A stretch of DNA of 64,000 nt from Trematomus loennbergii. Taxonomy: Eukaryota > Chordata > Actinopteri > Perciformes > Nototheniidae. The notes under the pieces were generated by a model that was not told where the DNA came from, ran no database searches, and saw nothing but the letters and a program-made list of their open reading frames with translations. How positions within the stretch are numbered: the first letter of the stretch is position 1; each line of letters begins with the position of its first letter. A program made the position numbers and the translations under genes. Where the stretch lies: assembly GCA_012861695.1 (NCBI GenBank), contig JAAOOA010001119.1, positions 1-64,000 on the forward strand. The letters are read 5' to 3'. This document shows positions 1-9,482 of the stretch, one piece after another.

Positions 1-639
1 GAGAGGCGATGTGGGGGAGTGGGGACGCCTTGTATGCTCCTTGATGTTGGTATAGACCAGGTCTAATGTGTTTTTTCCCCTGGTTGGAAAATCAACATGC
101 TGATATATTTTAGGCAGCACAGTTTTTAAGTTAGCGTGGTTGAAGTCTCCAGCTACGATGAGTAGGCCGTCTGGGTGTGCTGTCTGTTGCTCACTGATGG
201 CTCTGTACAGTTCACCGAGTGCCTCCTCTTTACCCTCGCTGCTGGGGTTAGCGGGAGGTAAACAGCCACCACAAGAATCGCTGTAAACTCCCTCGGCAGG
301 TAAAAAGGACGGCATTTTAGAACCATAAATTCCACCAGTGGCGAGCAGTGTTGGCTAACAACAACAGTGTCTCGGCACCAAGCGTCACTGATGTAAACAC
401 ACACACCGCCGCCGCGAGTCTTCTTTCCCCCGTTATCTTTGTTCCTGTCTGCTCGGTAGCTTGTGCTTGTCTAGCTGAATAGCGGAGTCCGGGATGTTGT
501 TGTGGAGCCATGTTTCCGTGAACACGTAAACACAGCAGTCTCTCACCTTACGCTGGGTTGATCGTAGTAGGCGTATGTTGTCTATCTTGTTATCCAGTGA
601 GCGGACATTTGCCATAAGTAGTGATGGAATTGCCTCCAC
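1..639 (-). pseudogene. LINE endonuclease-domain fragment (CR1/L2/Rex-like)
   Basis: Minus-strand translation gives the start of an APE-type endonuclease of a fish non-LTR retrotransposon, in two frames: the 5' part (433-639) reads NVRSLDNKIDNIR and later FTETWLHNNIPD, and the continuation (1-404) reads GVCVYISDAWC, CSPLVEFMVLKCRPFY, then LIVAGDFNHANLKTVLP and a DLVYTNIKEHT stretch running off the window edge. These are the usual ordered blocks of the LINE endonuclease, including the GDFNH block. The frame change near 400-435 breaks the reading frame, so it is a dead copy. Reverse transcriptase would lie to the left of the window. The clade is judged from motif style only. Confidence 0.8.
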
Positions 640-689
640 GTTTCCCCCTCTTCTGCCTCTCTCACATCGTCTACGGCGTCTCCTTTGCG

Positions 690-945
690 GGTGTGCGAGG
701 GGCGGGGCAGTTTACACACATGCAGCTGCTACATGCAACACACACACACTGCATAGATGGCGGAGAGAACTAAGCGCTCCAAGGTGTGGTTGAATGTTAC
801 CCGTCTCGAGGTGGACAATGCTCGTTGCCTAAAGTGCAATAAGAGTTTAGGGCGGTAACACGAGCAATTTGTCTAAACATTTAGCAAAAGTGCACCACAT
901 TCAGACGGAGGAATGCACCGTTTTCGACTGTCTTTCTAATAATAA
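690..945 (+). pseudogene. hAT transposase N-terminus, BED zinc finger (broken)
   Basis: From an ATG at 757 the + strand reads MAERTKRSKVWLNVTRLE, then ARCLKCNKSLG, and after a one-base frame change GNTSNLSKHLAKVHHIQTEE. This is the BED zinc-finger layout (aromatic, C-x2-C, then H-x4-H) that starts many hAT-superfamily transposases. The frame break after NKSLG and the loss of any downstream transposase core within 300 bp make it a relic. The upstream CA-rich stretch (700-750) resembles the last ~60 bases of the window. Confidence 0.65.
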
Positions 946-1200
946 TAATAATAATTCCTTACATTTATTATAGTGCTTATCCAGATGCTCAAAGCGCTTT
1001 TACAAATACACATTACTCACATATCATACATGTAATGGTCATTACTGTGGACAATACCCACAGGAGCAAGTTCAGGTGAAGTGTCTTGCCCAAGGACACA
1101 ACAGCTTTACAGACGCAGCGGCGGCGGGTTTCACCCCTTGATCTGATGATCATTGCCACAGCGCACTGCGCCACCCGTCCCTTTCTAGAAGTTCTGTAGC
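928..1200. repeat. SINE/MITE-like dispersed repeat
   Basis: Starts with an (AAT)n run and the phrase ttattatagtgcttatccag..caaagcgctttta, then gtgaagtgtcttgcccaagg. This is a dispersed fish repeat type I recognise but cannot name. A related start ((AAT)n followed by ttttatagcgctttt) recurs near 31778. No coding potential. From 1200 to 1346 I see nothing identifiable. Confidence 0.45.
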
Positions 1201-2002
1201 CCATCCACGAGTAACTTTTCCACGTCAGGTATTATGTATGCTAGCAGCAACACACGGAGCTAACTCAATGATACAAACATGGGTTGATGAGAGGTAACTG
1301 AGTTATTTATTTTGTTAAAGTTTCAGCTATTCTGTCATCACATTATTTAAAGGGGACCTATCATGCAAAATGCACTTTTGTACGTCTTTTCTACATGAAT
1401 ATGTGTCCCCGGTGTTCCAGGGAACTCACCAAGTGTCAGAAAACACAACCCTCTCTATTTTCCTCCATACCCAAATCTCTAAAAAAGGGGCTGCAACGGA
1501 TCTGATAAAAAACTGATCCAGATTTGAACACTGTCCTGACGTCAGGACGGTGGCGCTACGGCTATTGGGCCAACTCTCCACCTATCAGGGGAATGTGGGG
1601 TTGGGCCACGGCCGGCCATTGCCGCTCGAAAGCGTGGAGACGCTGTACTACATATGCCAGGCCTGTAAGTGGCGCTGTAGTCTGCCTCAAAAGCAGCGAA
1701 GAAGACTTCCCGCCCATAGTTACCATGGTTACCCTTCTGTTTATTCTCCGCTGTGGCTTTCTTTCTCCCTCCCAGAGGCAAGCGTTTGCTCCCGCTGCTT
1801 TAATTCAATGCAATCCCTCCCCGTCGAGGCAAGCACTGTAATTCTCTCCGGTTAGTCCACCAGCAGATGACAAACACCCACCTCCGCCTCTTCCAAGGAA
1901 CGAGGGGACCGTGCGGCAGAGTTTCAGTTAGGTTTTCTTTCGCCGGTCAAGATGTCCGTTAAAGTTTAAATCTTCCGGACAAAATTAGAAAAGTGCCGGT
2001 CC

Positions 2003-3300
2003 CAGAGGTGGGACCAAGTCATTGTTTTGCAAGTCCGAGTCAAGTCTTTGCGCTCAAGTCCGAGTCAAGTCTCAAGTCTTTGTGCTCAAGTCCAAGTCAA
2101 GTCTCAAGTCAGGATGAGCAAGTTCAAGTCAAGTCCAAGTCCTAAACTTTGACAATCGAGTCTTAAACAAGTCATTATGTGCTTTTCACCAAATGTAATG
2201 ACATCGATCAACAGAATAATACTTAATAATCAAACTGCTCTTTATTAGTCACATTAATAATTTAATAATCCATTTTCTCTCTGCTGGTAAAGTAACGTGT
2301 TTTCTTCTATTGTAAGAGGATCAGTAAGGTAAGGCTACCGTGACGGTTTGATTCAGAAGGAGTTTAATGCATAAGATCCCTGATGTTAAGGTGACCAGAA
2401 TGTTTATTCCACTGTGTACAGCATGTTATAAGGGACCCACAACCTATCTTTATGCAAGGGATAATGTGCAGCGAGGCGTCTCTATGGGGAAAGAACACCT
2501 GAATCTAGATCCCTCTGCAGGTGGTACTTTAACTGTATTTTGATGCTAATACTTTTGTACTTTTACTTGTAACATTTTGAAAGCAGGACTTTTTATTGTA
2601 ACCGAGTATTCCTACACTCTGGTACTTTTACTCAAGTACAAGATCTGAACTTCTCCCACCTCTGACAATAAATCCTGAGTTGTTACCAAAAAAAAAAACC
2701 TGCTCTGAAGGTTATTTTCATTTGACAAATCCTGCACTCAGCTTTGCTTTCTCCAATATCATTGAAATGCAGCCAGAAGCTGCTTCTTTTTTCGGTTTTC
2801 GCTAATTTCTTGACTTTTTCCGATGCGCTTGCATTTAAATCCGTCTCCCCGTCTCCCCGTCGCTCTGTGTAGCTGGCCTGTACCACTACACCTGCTGTCT
2901 TTGGAGCGTCTGCCCCCCACCCTTCTTTCACATAATGGTATGATCCTAGTGTGTCCTCGCATATGATTGGCCGCATGGTGGCCCAGCTAAATAAAGACCC
3001 GCCCCTGCCTGCAAGGATTCTCAGCAAGAGTTGCAGCGGCTGGAGATTCTGCTTTCCCCGACGGGAGTCTGCTCTTCTAGCGGCATCTCGCGATCGGCGT
3101 GTTGGAGAACTCTGAATTAAATGATCAAGTCACCTCAAGTCAGAAGGCTCAAGTCCAAGTCAAGTCCCGAGTCATTGGTGTTCAAGTCCAAGTCGAGTCG
3201 CAAGTGTTTTGTGATTTTGTCAAGTCGAGTCCAAAGTCATCAAATTGGTGACTCGAGTCTGACTCGAGTCCAAGTCATGTGACTCGAGTCCACACCTCTG
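2003..3300. mobile_element. hAT element with 'caagtc' repeats
   Basis: Begins cagaggtgggaccaagtc and ends gagtccacacctctg, hAT-type CAGAGGTG...CACCTCTG ends. Both flanks are full of short caagtc/gagtc motifs, typical of this fish repeat. A second hAT end (acttctcccacctctg, ending ~2666) lies inside, so two hATs are nested or fused. No exact 8-bp target duplication is visible (gccggtcc on the left, ctgtttgg on the right), which fits the deletion seen in the host MITE at this point. Confidence 0.65.
2690..2850 (-). pseudogene. hAT transposase BED zinc-finger exon remnant
   Basis: Minus-strand reading contains SSFWLHFNDIGESKAECRIC followed by QMKI, a BED-finger pattern (W..F, C-x2-C) as found at the N-terminus of hAT transposases. 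It lies inside the hAT with caagtc repeats and is probably its transposase first exon. No histidine pair is seen downstream before the sequence leaves the frame, so only the first half of the finger survives. Confidence 0.55.
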
Positions 3301-3401
3301 CTGTTTGGTATTTTGAAAAAAAAACTATATTTATATACTTTATATATACGGTATGGCCCTACAATATATTGTTCAAATATAGCATGATAGGTGTCCTTTA
3401 A

Positions 3402-3600
3402 TATGATTTGTTAAAACACTGTTGTTTCTTTTGATTAATTAATTTAAATAAAAAGCAATGTTCATTTTGTTCACAATTTGTTTAATTAGTTTACCTTATT
3501 TTCTCCAAAAGAACCGATAAGAGTACCGTCAAAGGACCGGATCGATAAGCGGTATCGATAAAAGTAGTAGTACCGTTAAAACCTTAACGATACCCATCCC
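3402..3600. repeat. hAT terminus (ACCCATCCCT family)
   Basis: AT-rich sequence ending gtaccgttaaaaccttaacgatacccatccct with repeated gataag/ggtatcg motifs. It looks like the opposite end of the element whose cagggatgggtacgg start is at about 48193. Non-coding. Confidence 0.45.
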
Positions 3601-3639
3601 TACTTGACAATGGGAAAAAGGTTATCTTTTATCTGATCT

Positions 3640-3911
3640 GATATCCTTGGCTTCAAATGTTAACGGACACATTTTTTATTTATCTTTCAGCAGAAAGTTA
3701 AATAAAATATGTATTTTTGAATCAAGTATTCATCTTTATTGTCTTCATTGTTAGTTTCCACATGCCTAAAACAACCTCAAGCTAAATCTAAAAGTTGATG
3801 GCTAAATAAGAGCGTTTGAGAAATGGTGCAAGGCATAATCCGAATAGTCGATTAATCGTTTCATTAATCGATAGATTAATCGATTATCAATGAGTCGTTT
3901 GTTGCAGCCCT
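3640..3911. repeat. hAT-like terminus ending TTGCAGCCCTA
   Basis: Ends in palindromic attaatcg/cgattaat motifs and ttgcagcccta, the usual end of a fish hAT MITE whose other end is tagggctgcaa. The left boundary is uncertain. Non-coding. Confidence 0.45.
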
Positions 3912-4014
3912 AGTCCAGAACCAACAGCAGAATGACCCGCTCTAACATGGAAATACTCAAGTAAAGTAAAAGTACCTCTAAATTGTTATTTATCATCATG
4001 TTTTCTTTATTCAG

Positions 4015-4188
4015 AGTGGAGGGCTGCAGTTTGTCAGAGATCTGCCCTGCTCTGGATTCAGCTCTGAAGTCTGACCCCTCCAGTCTGAAAGATCTGGACC
4101 TGAGTAACAGCAACAATCTGCAGTATTCAGGAGTGAAGCTGCTGAGAGATCTTCTGGAGAGTCCAGCCTGCAGACTGGAGACCCTCAG
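4015..4188 (+). CDS. NLR (NLRC3-like) leucine-rich-repeat exon A
   Basis: A 174-nt exon (58 codons) bounded by ttattcag and ctcag|gtcag, entered and left in phase 2. It reads [20 protein letters not shown], then [23 protein letters not shown] and CRLETLR. This is one LRR repeat of the fish NLR family, with the usual GCSLSE..., LDLS, L..SGV.LL...L and C.L..L blocks, in ribonuclease-inhibitor style. It is open with correct splice signals. NLRs are cytosolic sensors in which LRRs form the ligand or regulatory horseshoe behind a NACHT ATPase; no NACHT domain is in this window. The next LRR exon in the same orientation lies 11.6 kb downstream, past the Tc1 and piggyBac insertions. Confidence 0.85.
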
Positions 4189-4240
4189 GTCAGTTCACTG
4201 ACTCTCTGTTACTGCTGCAGATCTCATACACTGTGTGCTC

Positions 4241-4738
4241 TGTTACAAACTTGGAGACACAAGGGAAAAAGGACTCAAATGCACGACCCGGGAGCCAGAG
4301 ATAAAGTATATGTAATATACTTTATTTTCAAAAATAGGAAATACAAAAGGATAACGGCACTCTTAACGAGGCGACAAAAAATAGGCTTCACTATAGCATA
4401 ACAAAAAATCACTAACAACGTGAGGAATAAACTTACAATAAGTTTACAGGAGCATGAATATAGCATGTAACCAAACAAGCACACGCTGATGAGCAGAGTT
4501 CTGGCATGAGGACAGGACAAGACGAACTGACAACAAACAAAGGGAAACTGGGGAATTAAACAGGAGATAACTGGGCACAGGTGAAAACAATCAGGGGCGG
4601 GGCTAATGAGCGCGGGAGAAACACACTAGAGTAGGGAGTCAAGGAACCTGGAATGAGACGTAACAAGAGAGTGTCAAAACAAAACAGGAAGTGAAAGACA
4701 ATACAAGAATGACCAAACAACAACATGAAACGTGACTG
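4241..4738 (-). mobile_element. Solo LTR, gypsy-type
   Basis: Plus strand runs from tgttacaaacttgg to acgtgactg, flanked by the 4-bp direct repeat gctc (4237-4240 and 4739-4742). Read on the minus strand it has GC-rich promoter-like sequence, then aataaagtatattac as a likely polyadenylation signal, and ends with gtaaca. No internal retrotransposon genes are adjacent, so this is a solo LTR sitting in the intron after LRR exon A. Confidence 0.6.
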
Positions 4739-5063
4739 GCTCAACACTTTTGACGGTGCACAACATGCACAATTATTAGGGGAGCTGTATTTTTGAGGAT
4801 TCATTTTATTATTGAACAACTACAGTACTCTCGGTCAATCCAAAATGTTAATGAACCTCAAACCTGAATATTTAAGAAAGTAAAAATGAGGGTTTTTTTC
4901 TCTTAGGAGAAAATCTATGTGTGCACAATTATTGGGTTCATTTGCAGAATGAATATGCAACTAAAGGAACAACTCAAATGTTCCCATCTCACTTTCATCT
5001 GTTGAAGGGAGAATAGTAAACAAACAACTCAAAATGTAAATAAAATAACATTTCTGACATTTC

Positions 5064-5113
5064 AAAACATGACCAGATGCTAATATAGCCACGCTTCTCT
5101 TCAATAACATTCA
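5064..5113 (-). pseudogene. Tc1/mariner transposase C-terminal tail
   Basis: Minus-strand reading right after the repeat array is [17 protein letters not shown], matching the end of a Tc1-like transposase. About 50 codons between the SPDLNP motif and this tail are missing and have been replaced by the tandem array. Confidence 0.55.
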
Positions 5114-8100
5114 CAGGTGAGGAAGGGTTTAGGTCAGGTGAGGAAGGGTTTAGGTCAGGTGAGGAAGGGTTAAGGTCAGGTGAGGAAGGGTTTAGGTCAG
5201 GTGAGGAAGGGTTAAGGTCAGGTGAGGAAGGGTTTAGGACAGGTGAGGAAGGGTTTAGGTCAGGTGAGGAGGGTTAAGGTCAGGTGAGGAAGGGTTTAGC
5301 TCAGGTGAGGAAGGGTTTAGGACAGATGAGGAAGGGTTTAGGTCAGGTGAGGAAGGGTTAAGGTCAGGTGAGGAAGGGTTTAGGTCAGGTGAGGAAGGGT
5401 TAAGGTCAGGTGAGGAAGGGTTTAGGACAGGTGAGGAAGGGTTTAGGTCAGGTGAGGAGGGTTAAGGTCAGGTGAGGAAGGGTTTAGGACAGGTGAGGAA
5501 GGGTTTAGGTCAGGTGAGGAAGGGTTAAGGTCAGGTGAGGAAGGGTTAAGGTCAGGTGAGGAAGGGTTTCTCAGGTGAGGAAGGGTTTAGGTCAGGTGAG
5601 GAAGGGTTTAGGTCAGGTGAGGAAGGGTTAAGGTCAGGTGAGGAAGGGTTAAGGTCAGGTGAGGAAGGGTTTAAGGTGAGGAAGGGTTTAGGACAGGTGA
5701 GGAAGGGTTAAGGTGAGGAACGGTTTAGGACAGGTGAGGAAGGGTTAAGGTGAGGAATGGTTTAGGTCAGGTGAGGAAGGGTTAAGGTGAGGAAGGGTTT
5801 AGGACAGGTGAGGAAGGGTTTAGGACAGGTGAGGAAGGGTTAAGGTCAGGTGAGGAAGGGTTTAGGTCAGGTCAGGAAGGGTTAAGGTCAGGTGAGGAAG
5901 GGTTTAGGACAGATGAGGAGGGGTTTAGGTCAGGTGAGGAAGGGTTTAGGTCAGGTGAGGAAGGGTTTAGGTCAGGTCAGGAAGGGTTAAGGTCAGGTGA
6001 GGAAGGGTTTAGGACAGGTGAGGAAGGGTTTAGGACAGGTGAGGAAGGGTTAAGTCAGGTGAGGAAGGGTTTAGGTCAGGTCAGGAAGGGTTAAGGTCAG
6101 GTGAGGAAGGGTTAAGGTCAGATGAGGAAGGGTTTAGGTCAGGTCAGGAAGGGTTAAGGTCAGGTGAGGAAGGGTTAAGGTCAGATGAGGAAGGGTTTAG
6201 GTCAGGTGAGGAAGCGTTTAGGTCAGGTGAGGGAGGGTTTAGGTCAGGTGAGGAAGGGTTTAGGACAGGTGAGGAAGGGTTTAGGACAGGTGAGGAAGGG
6301 TTAAGGTGAGGAAGGGTTAAGGACAGGTGAGGAAGGGTTAAGGTGAGGAACGGTTTAGGACAGGTGAGGAAGGGTTAAGGTGAGGAATGGTTTAGGTCAG
6401 GTGAGGAAGGGTTAAGGTGAGGAAGGGTTTAGGACAGGTGAGGAAGGGTTAAGGTGAGGAACGGTTTAGGACAGGTGAGGAAGGGTTAAGGTGAGGAATG
6501 GTTTAGGTCAGGTGAGGGAGGGTTTAGGACAGGTGAGGAAGGGTTAAGGTGAGGAATGGTTTAGGTCAGGTGAGGAAGGGTTTAGGTCAGGTGAGGAAGG
6601 GTTTAGGACAGGTGAGGAAGGGTTTAGGACAGGTGAGGAAGGGTTAAGGTCAGGTGAGGAAGGGTTTAGGACAGGTGAGGAAGGGTTTAGGACAGGTGAG
6701 GAAGGTTAAGGTCAGGTGAGGAAGGGTTTTAGGTCAGGTCAGGAAGGGTTAAGGTCAGGTGAGGAAGGGTTAAGGTCAGGTGAGGAAGGGTTTAGGTCAG
6801 GTGAGGAAGGGTTTAGGACAGGTGAGGAAGGGTTTAGGACAGGTGAGGAAGGGTTTAGGACAGGTGAGGAAGGGTTTAGGACAGGTGAGGAAGGGTTAAG
6901 GTCAGGTGAGGAAGGGTTTAGGTCAGGTCAGGAAGGGTTAAGGTCAGGTGAGGAAGGGTTTAGGACAGATGAGGAAGGGTTTAGGTCAGGTGAGGAAGGG
7001 TTTAGGTCAGGTGAGGAAGGGTTTAGGTCAGGTCAGGAAGGGTTAAGGTCAGGTGAGGAAGGGTTTAGGACAGGTGAGGAAGGGTTTAGGACAGGTGAGG
7101 AAGGGTTAAGGTCAGGTGAGGAAGGGTTTAGGTCAGGTCAGGAAGGGTTAAGGTCAGGTGAGGAAGGGTTAAGGTCAGATGAGGAAGGGTTTAGGTCAGG
7201 TCAGGAAGGGTTAAGGTCAGGTGAGGAAGGGTTAAGGTCAGATGAGGAAGGGTTTAGGTCAGGTGAGGAAGCGTTTAGGTCAGGTGAGGGAGGGTTTAGG
7301 TCAGGTGAGGAAGGGTTTAGGACAGGTGAGGAAGGGTTAAGGTCAGGTGAGGAAGGGTTTAGGTCAGGTGAGGAAGGGTTAAGGACAGGTGAGGAAGGGT
7401 TAAGGACAGGTGAGGAAGGGTTTAGGACAGGTGAGGAAGGGTTAAGGACAGGTGAGGAAGGGTTAAGGTGAGGAACGGTTTAGGACAGGTGAGGAAGGGT
7501 TAAGGTGAGGAATGGTTTAGGTCAGGTGAGGAAGGGTTTAGGACAGGTGAGGAAGGGTTAAGGTGAGGAATGGTTTAGGTCAGGTGAGGGAGGGTTTAGG
7601 TCAGGTGAGGAAGGGTTTAGGACAGGTGAGGAAGGGTTAAGGTCAGGTGAGGAAGGGTTTAGGACAGGTGAGGAAGGGTTTAGGACAGGTGAGGAGGGGT
7701 TTAGGTCAGGTGAGGAAGGGTTAAGGTCAGGTGAGGAAGGGTTAAGGTCAGGTGAGGAAGGGTTTAGGTCAGGTGAGGAAGGGTTAAGGTCAGGTGAGGA
7801 AGGGTTTAGGTCAGGTGAGGAAGGGTTAAGGTCAGGTGAGGAAGGGTTAAGGTCAGGTGAGGAAGGGTTTAGCTCAGGTGAGGAAGGGTTAAGGTCAGGT
7901 GAGGAAGGGTTTAGGTCAGGTGAGGAAGGGTTTAGGACAGGTGAGGAAGGGTTTAGGTCAGGTGAGGAAGGGTTTAAGTCAGGTGAGGAAGGGTTAAGGT
8001 CAGGTGAGGAAGGGTTTAGGACAGGTGAGGAAGGGTTAAGGTCAGGTGAGGAAGGGTTTAGGTCAGGTGAGGAAGGGTTTAAGTCAGGTGAGGAAGGGTT

Positions 8101-9365
8101 AAGGTCAGGTGAGGAAGGGTTTAGGACAGGTGAGGAAGGGTTAAGGTCAGGTGAGGAAGGGTTTAGGAAGGGTTTAGGACAGTGAGGAAGGGTTTAGGAC
8201 AGGTGAGGAAGGGTTAAGGTCAGGTGAGGAAGGGTTTAAGTCAGGTGAGGAAGGGTTAAGGTCAGGTGAGGAGGGGTTTAGGTCAGGTGAGGAAGGGTTA
8301 AGGTCAGGTGAGGAAGGGTTTAGGTCAGGTGAGGAAGGGTTTAAGTCAGGTGAGGAAGGGTTAAGGTCAGGTGAGGAAGGGTTTGGACAGGTGAGGAAGG
8401 TTAAGGTCAGGTGAGGAAGGTTTAGGAAGGGTTTAGGACAGGTGAGGAGGGGTTTAGGTCAGTGAGGAAGGGTTAAGGTCAGGTGAGGAAGGGTTTAGGT
8501 CAGGTGAGGAAGGGTTTAGGACAGGTGAGGAAGGGTTTAGGTCAGGTCAGGAAGGGTTAAGGTCAGGTGAGGAAGGGTTTAGGTCAGGTGAGGAAGGGTT
8601 TAGGTCAGGTCAGGAAGGGTTAAGGTCAGGTGAGGAAGGGTTTAGGACAGGTGAGGAAGGTTTAGGACAGGTGAGGAAGGGTTAAGGTCAGGTGAGGAAG
8701 GGTTTAGGTCAGGTCAGGAAGGGTTAAGGTCAGGTGAGGAAGGGTTAAGGTCAGATGAGGAAGGGTTTAGGTCAGGTCAGGAAGGGTTAAGGTCAGGTGA
8801 GGAAGGGTTAAGGTCAGATGAGGAAGGGTTTAGGTCAGGTGAGGAAGCGTTTAGGTCAGGTGAGGGAGGGTTTAGGTCAGGTGAGGAAGGGTTTAGGACA
8901 GGTGAGGAAGGGTTTAGGACAGGTGAGGAAGGGTTAAGGTGAGGAAGGGTTAAGGACAGGTGAGGAAGGGTTAAGGTGAGGAACGGTTTAGGACAGGTGA
9001 GGAAGGGTTAAGGTGAGGAATGGTTTAGGTCAGGTGAGGAAGGGTTTAGGACAGGTGAGGAAGGGTTAAGGTGAGGAATGGTTTAGGTCAGGTGAGGAGG
9101 GTTTAGGTCAGGTGAGGAAGGGTTTAGGACAGGTGAGGAAGGGTTAAGGTCAGGTGAGGAAGGGTTAAGGTGAGGAACGGTTTAGCTCAGGTGAGGAAGG
9201 GTTAAGGTGAGGAAGGGTTAAGGTCAGGTGAGGAAGGGTTTAGGTCAGGTGAGGAAGGGTTTAGGTGAGGAAGGGTAAGGTGAGGAAGGTTTAGCTCAGG
9301 TGAGGAAGGTTTAGGTCAGGTGAGAAGGGTTAAGGTGAGGAAGGGTTAAGGTGAGGAAGAGGGCC
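5114..9365. repeat. 21-bp satellite array derived from the Tc1 transposase SSPDLNP codons
   Basis: About 4.25 kb of the unit aggtcaggtgaggaagggtt(t/a), basic period 21 bp, with shorter variants that lack tcagg (aaggtgaggaagggtt) and variants ggaca/gatga/gtcagg. On the minus strand the unit is seven codons, S-S-P-D-L-N-P, repeated in frame. Immediately right of the array the minus strand reads TWPSSSP in continuity with transposase sequence, so the array grew inside the transposase gene next to its third catalytic residue. Larger blocks also repeat: the sequence with gaagcgtttag and gagggagggttt occurs near 6210, 7270 and 8845. The + strand has many G-runs. The long + strand ORFs are by-products of the 21-bp period. 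Confidence 0.9.
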
Positions 9366-9482
9366 ATGTCCTTATTGTTTCATCTCTAAGGCCTTTACTG
9401 GTGAACCACACAGAGGAGTACTTTGATGTCTGTGACGGAGCGTTGTTCTTCATAAAATCATGGTCTTCCTGAAAGATGCAGA
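9366..9482 (-). pseudogene. Tc1/mariner transposase, DDE core piece
   Basis: Reverse strand encodes a block like KSASFRKTMIL-KNNAPS followed by KYSSVWFTSKGLRDETIRTW and PSSSP. This is the region between the second catalytic Asp (normally in QDN-AP) and the SPDLNP motif of Tc1-like transposases. Here the codon expected for that Asp appears changed (gaagaacaacgct on the coding strand gives KNNA). It is cut off on one side by the LINE at 9483 and on the other by the 21-bp array. Confidence 0.65.

Larger units (their letters stand above)
1347..3401. mobile_element. TTAA-flanked TIR element (piggyBac-like MITE), interrupted
   Basis: Ends are TTAA at 1347-1350 followed by aggggacctatcatgc, and gcatgataggtgtcct before TTAA at 3398-3401, a clear terminal inverted repeat with a TTAA target. 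The same family occurs complete and inverted at 57211-58175, and as right-end pieces at 34146, 43401 and 45316. Compared with the 57211 copy, this one lacks a stretch in the middle where a hAT (2003-3300) sits. Non-coding: the ORFs in it (around 1524-1855) have no recognisable domains. The superfamily is inferred from the TTAA target only. Confidence 0.75.

Noticed and set aside
6716..7471. 251-codon + strand ORF of repeated [14 protein letters not shown]
   Set aside because: It follows only from the 21-bp period of the satellite; the real origin is on the minus strand (SSPDLNP) and neighbouring array parts lose this frame.
5114..9365. Telomere-like repeat (gggttta/gggttaag motifs)
   Set aside because: Period is 21 bp, not 6-7, and the flanks are transposase sequence; not an interstitial telomere.
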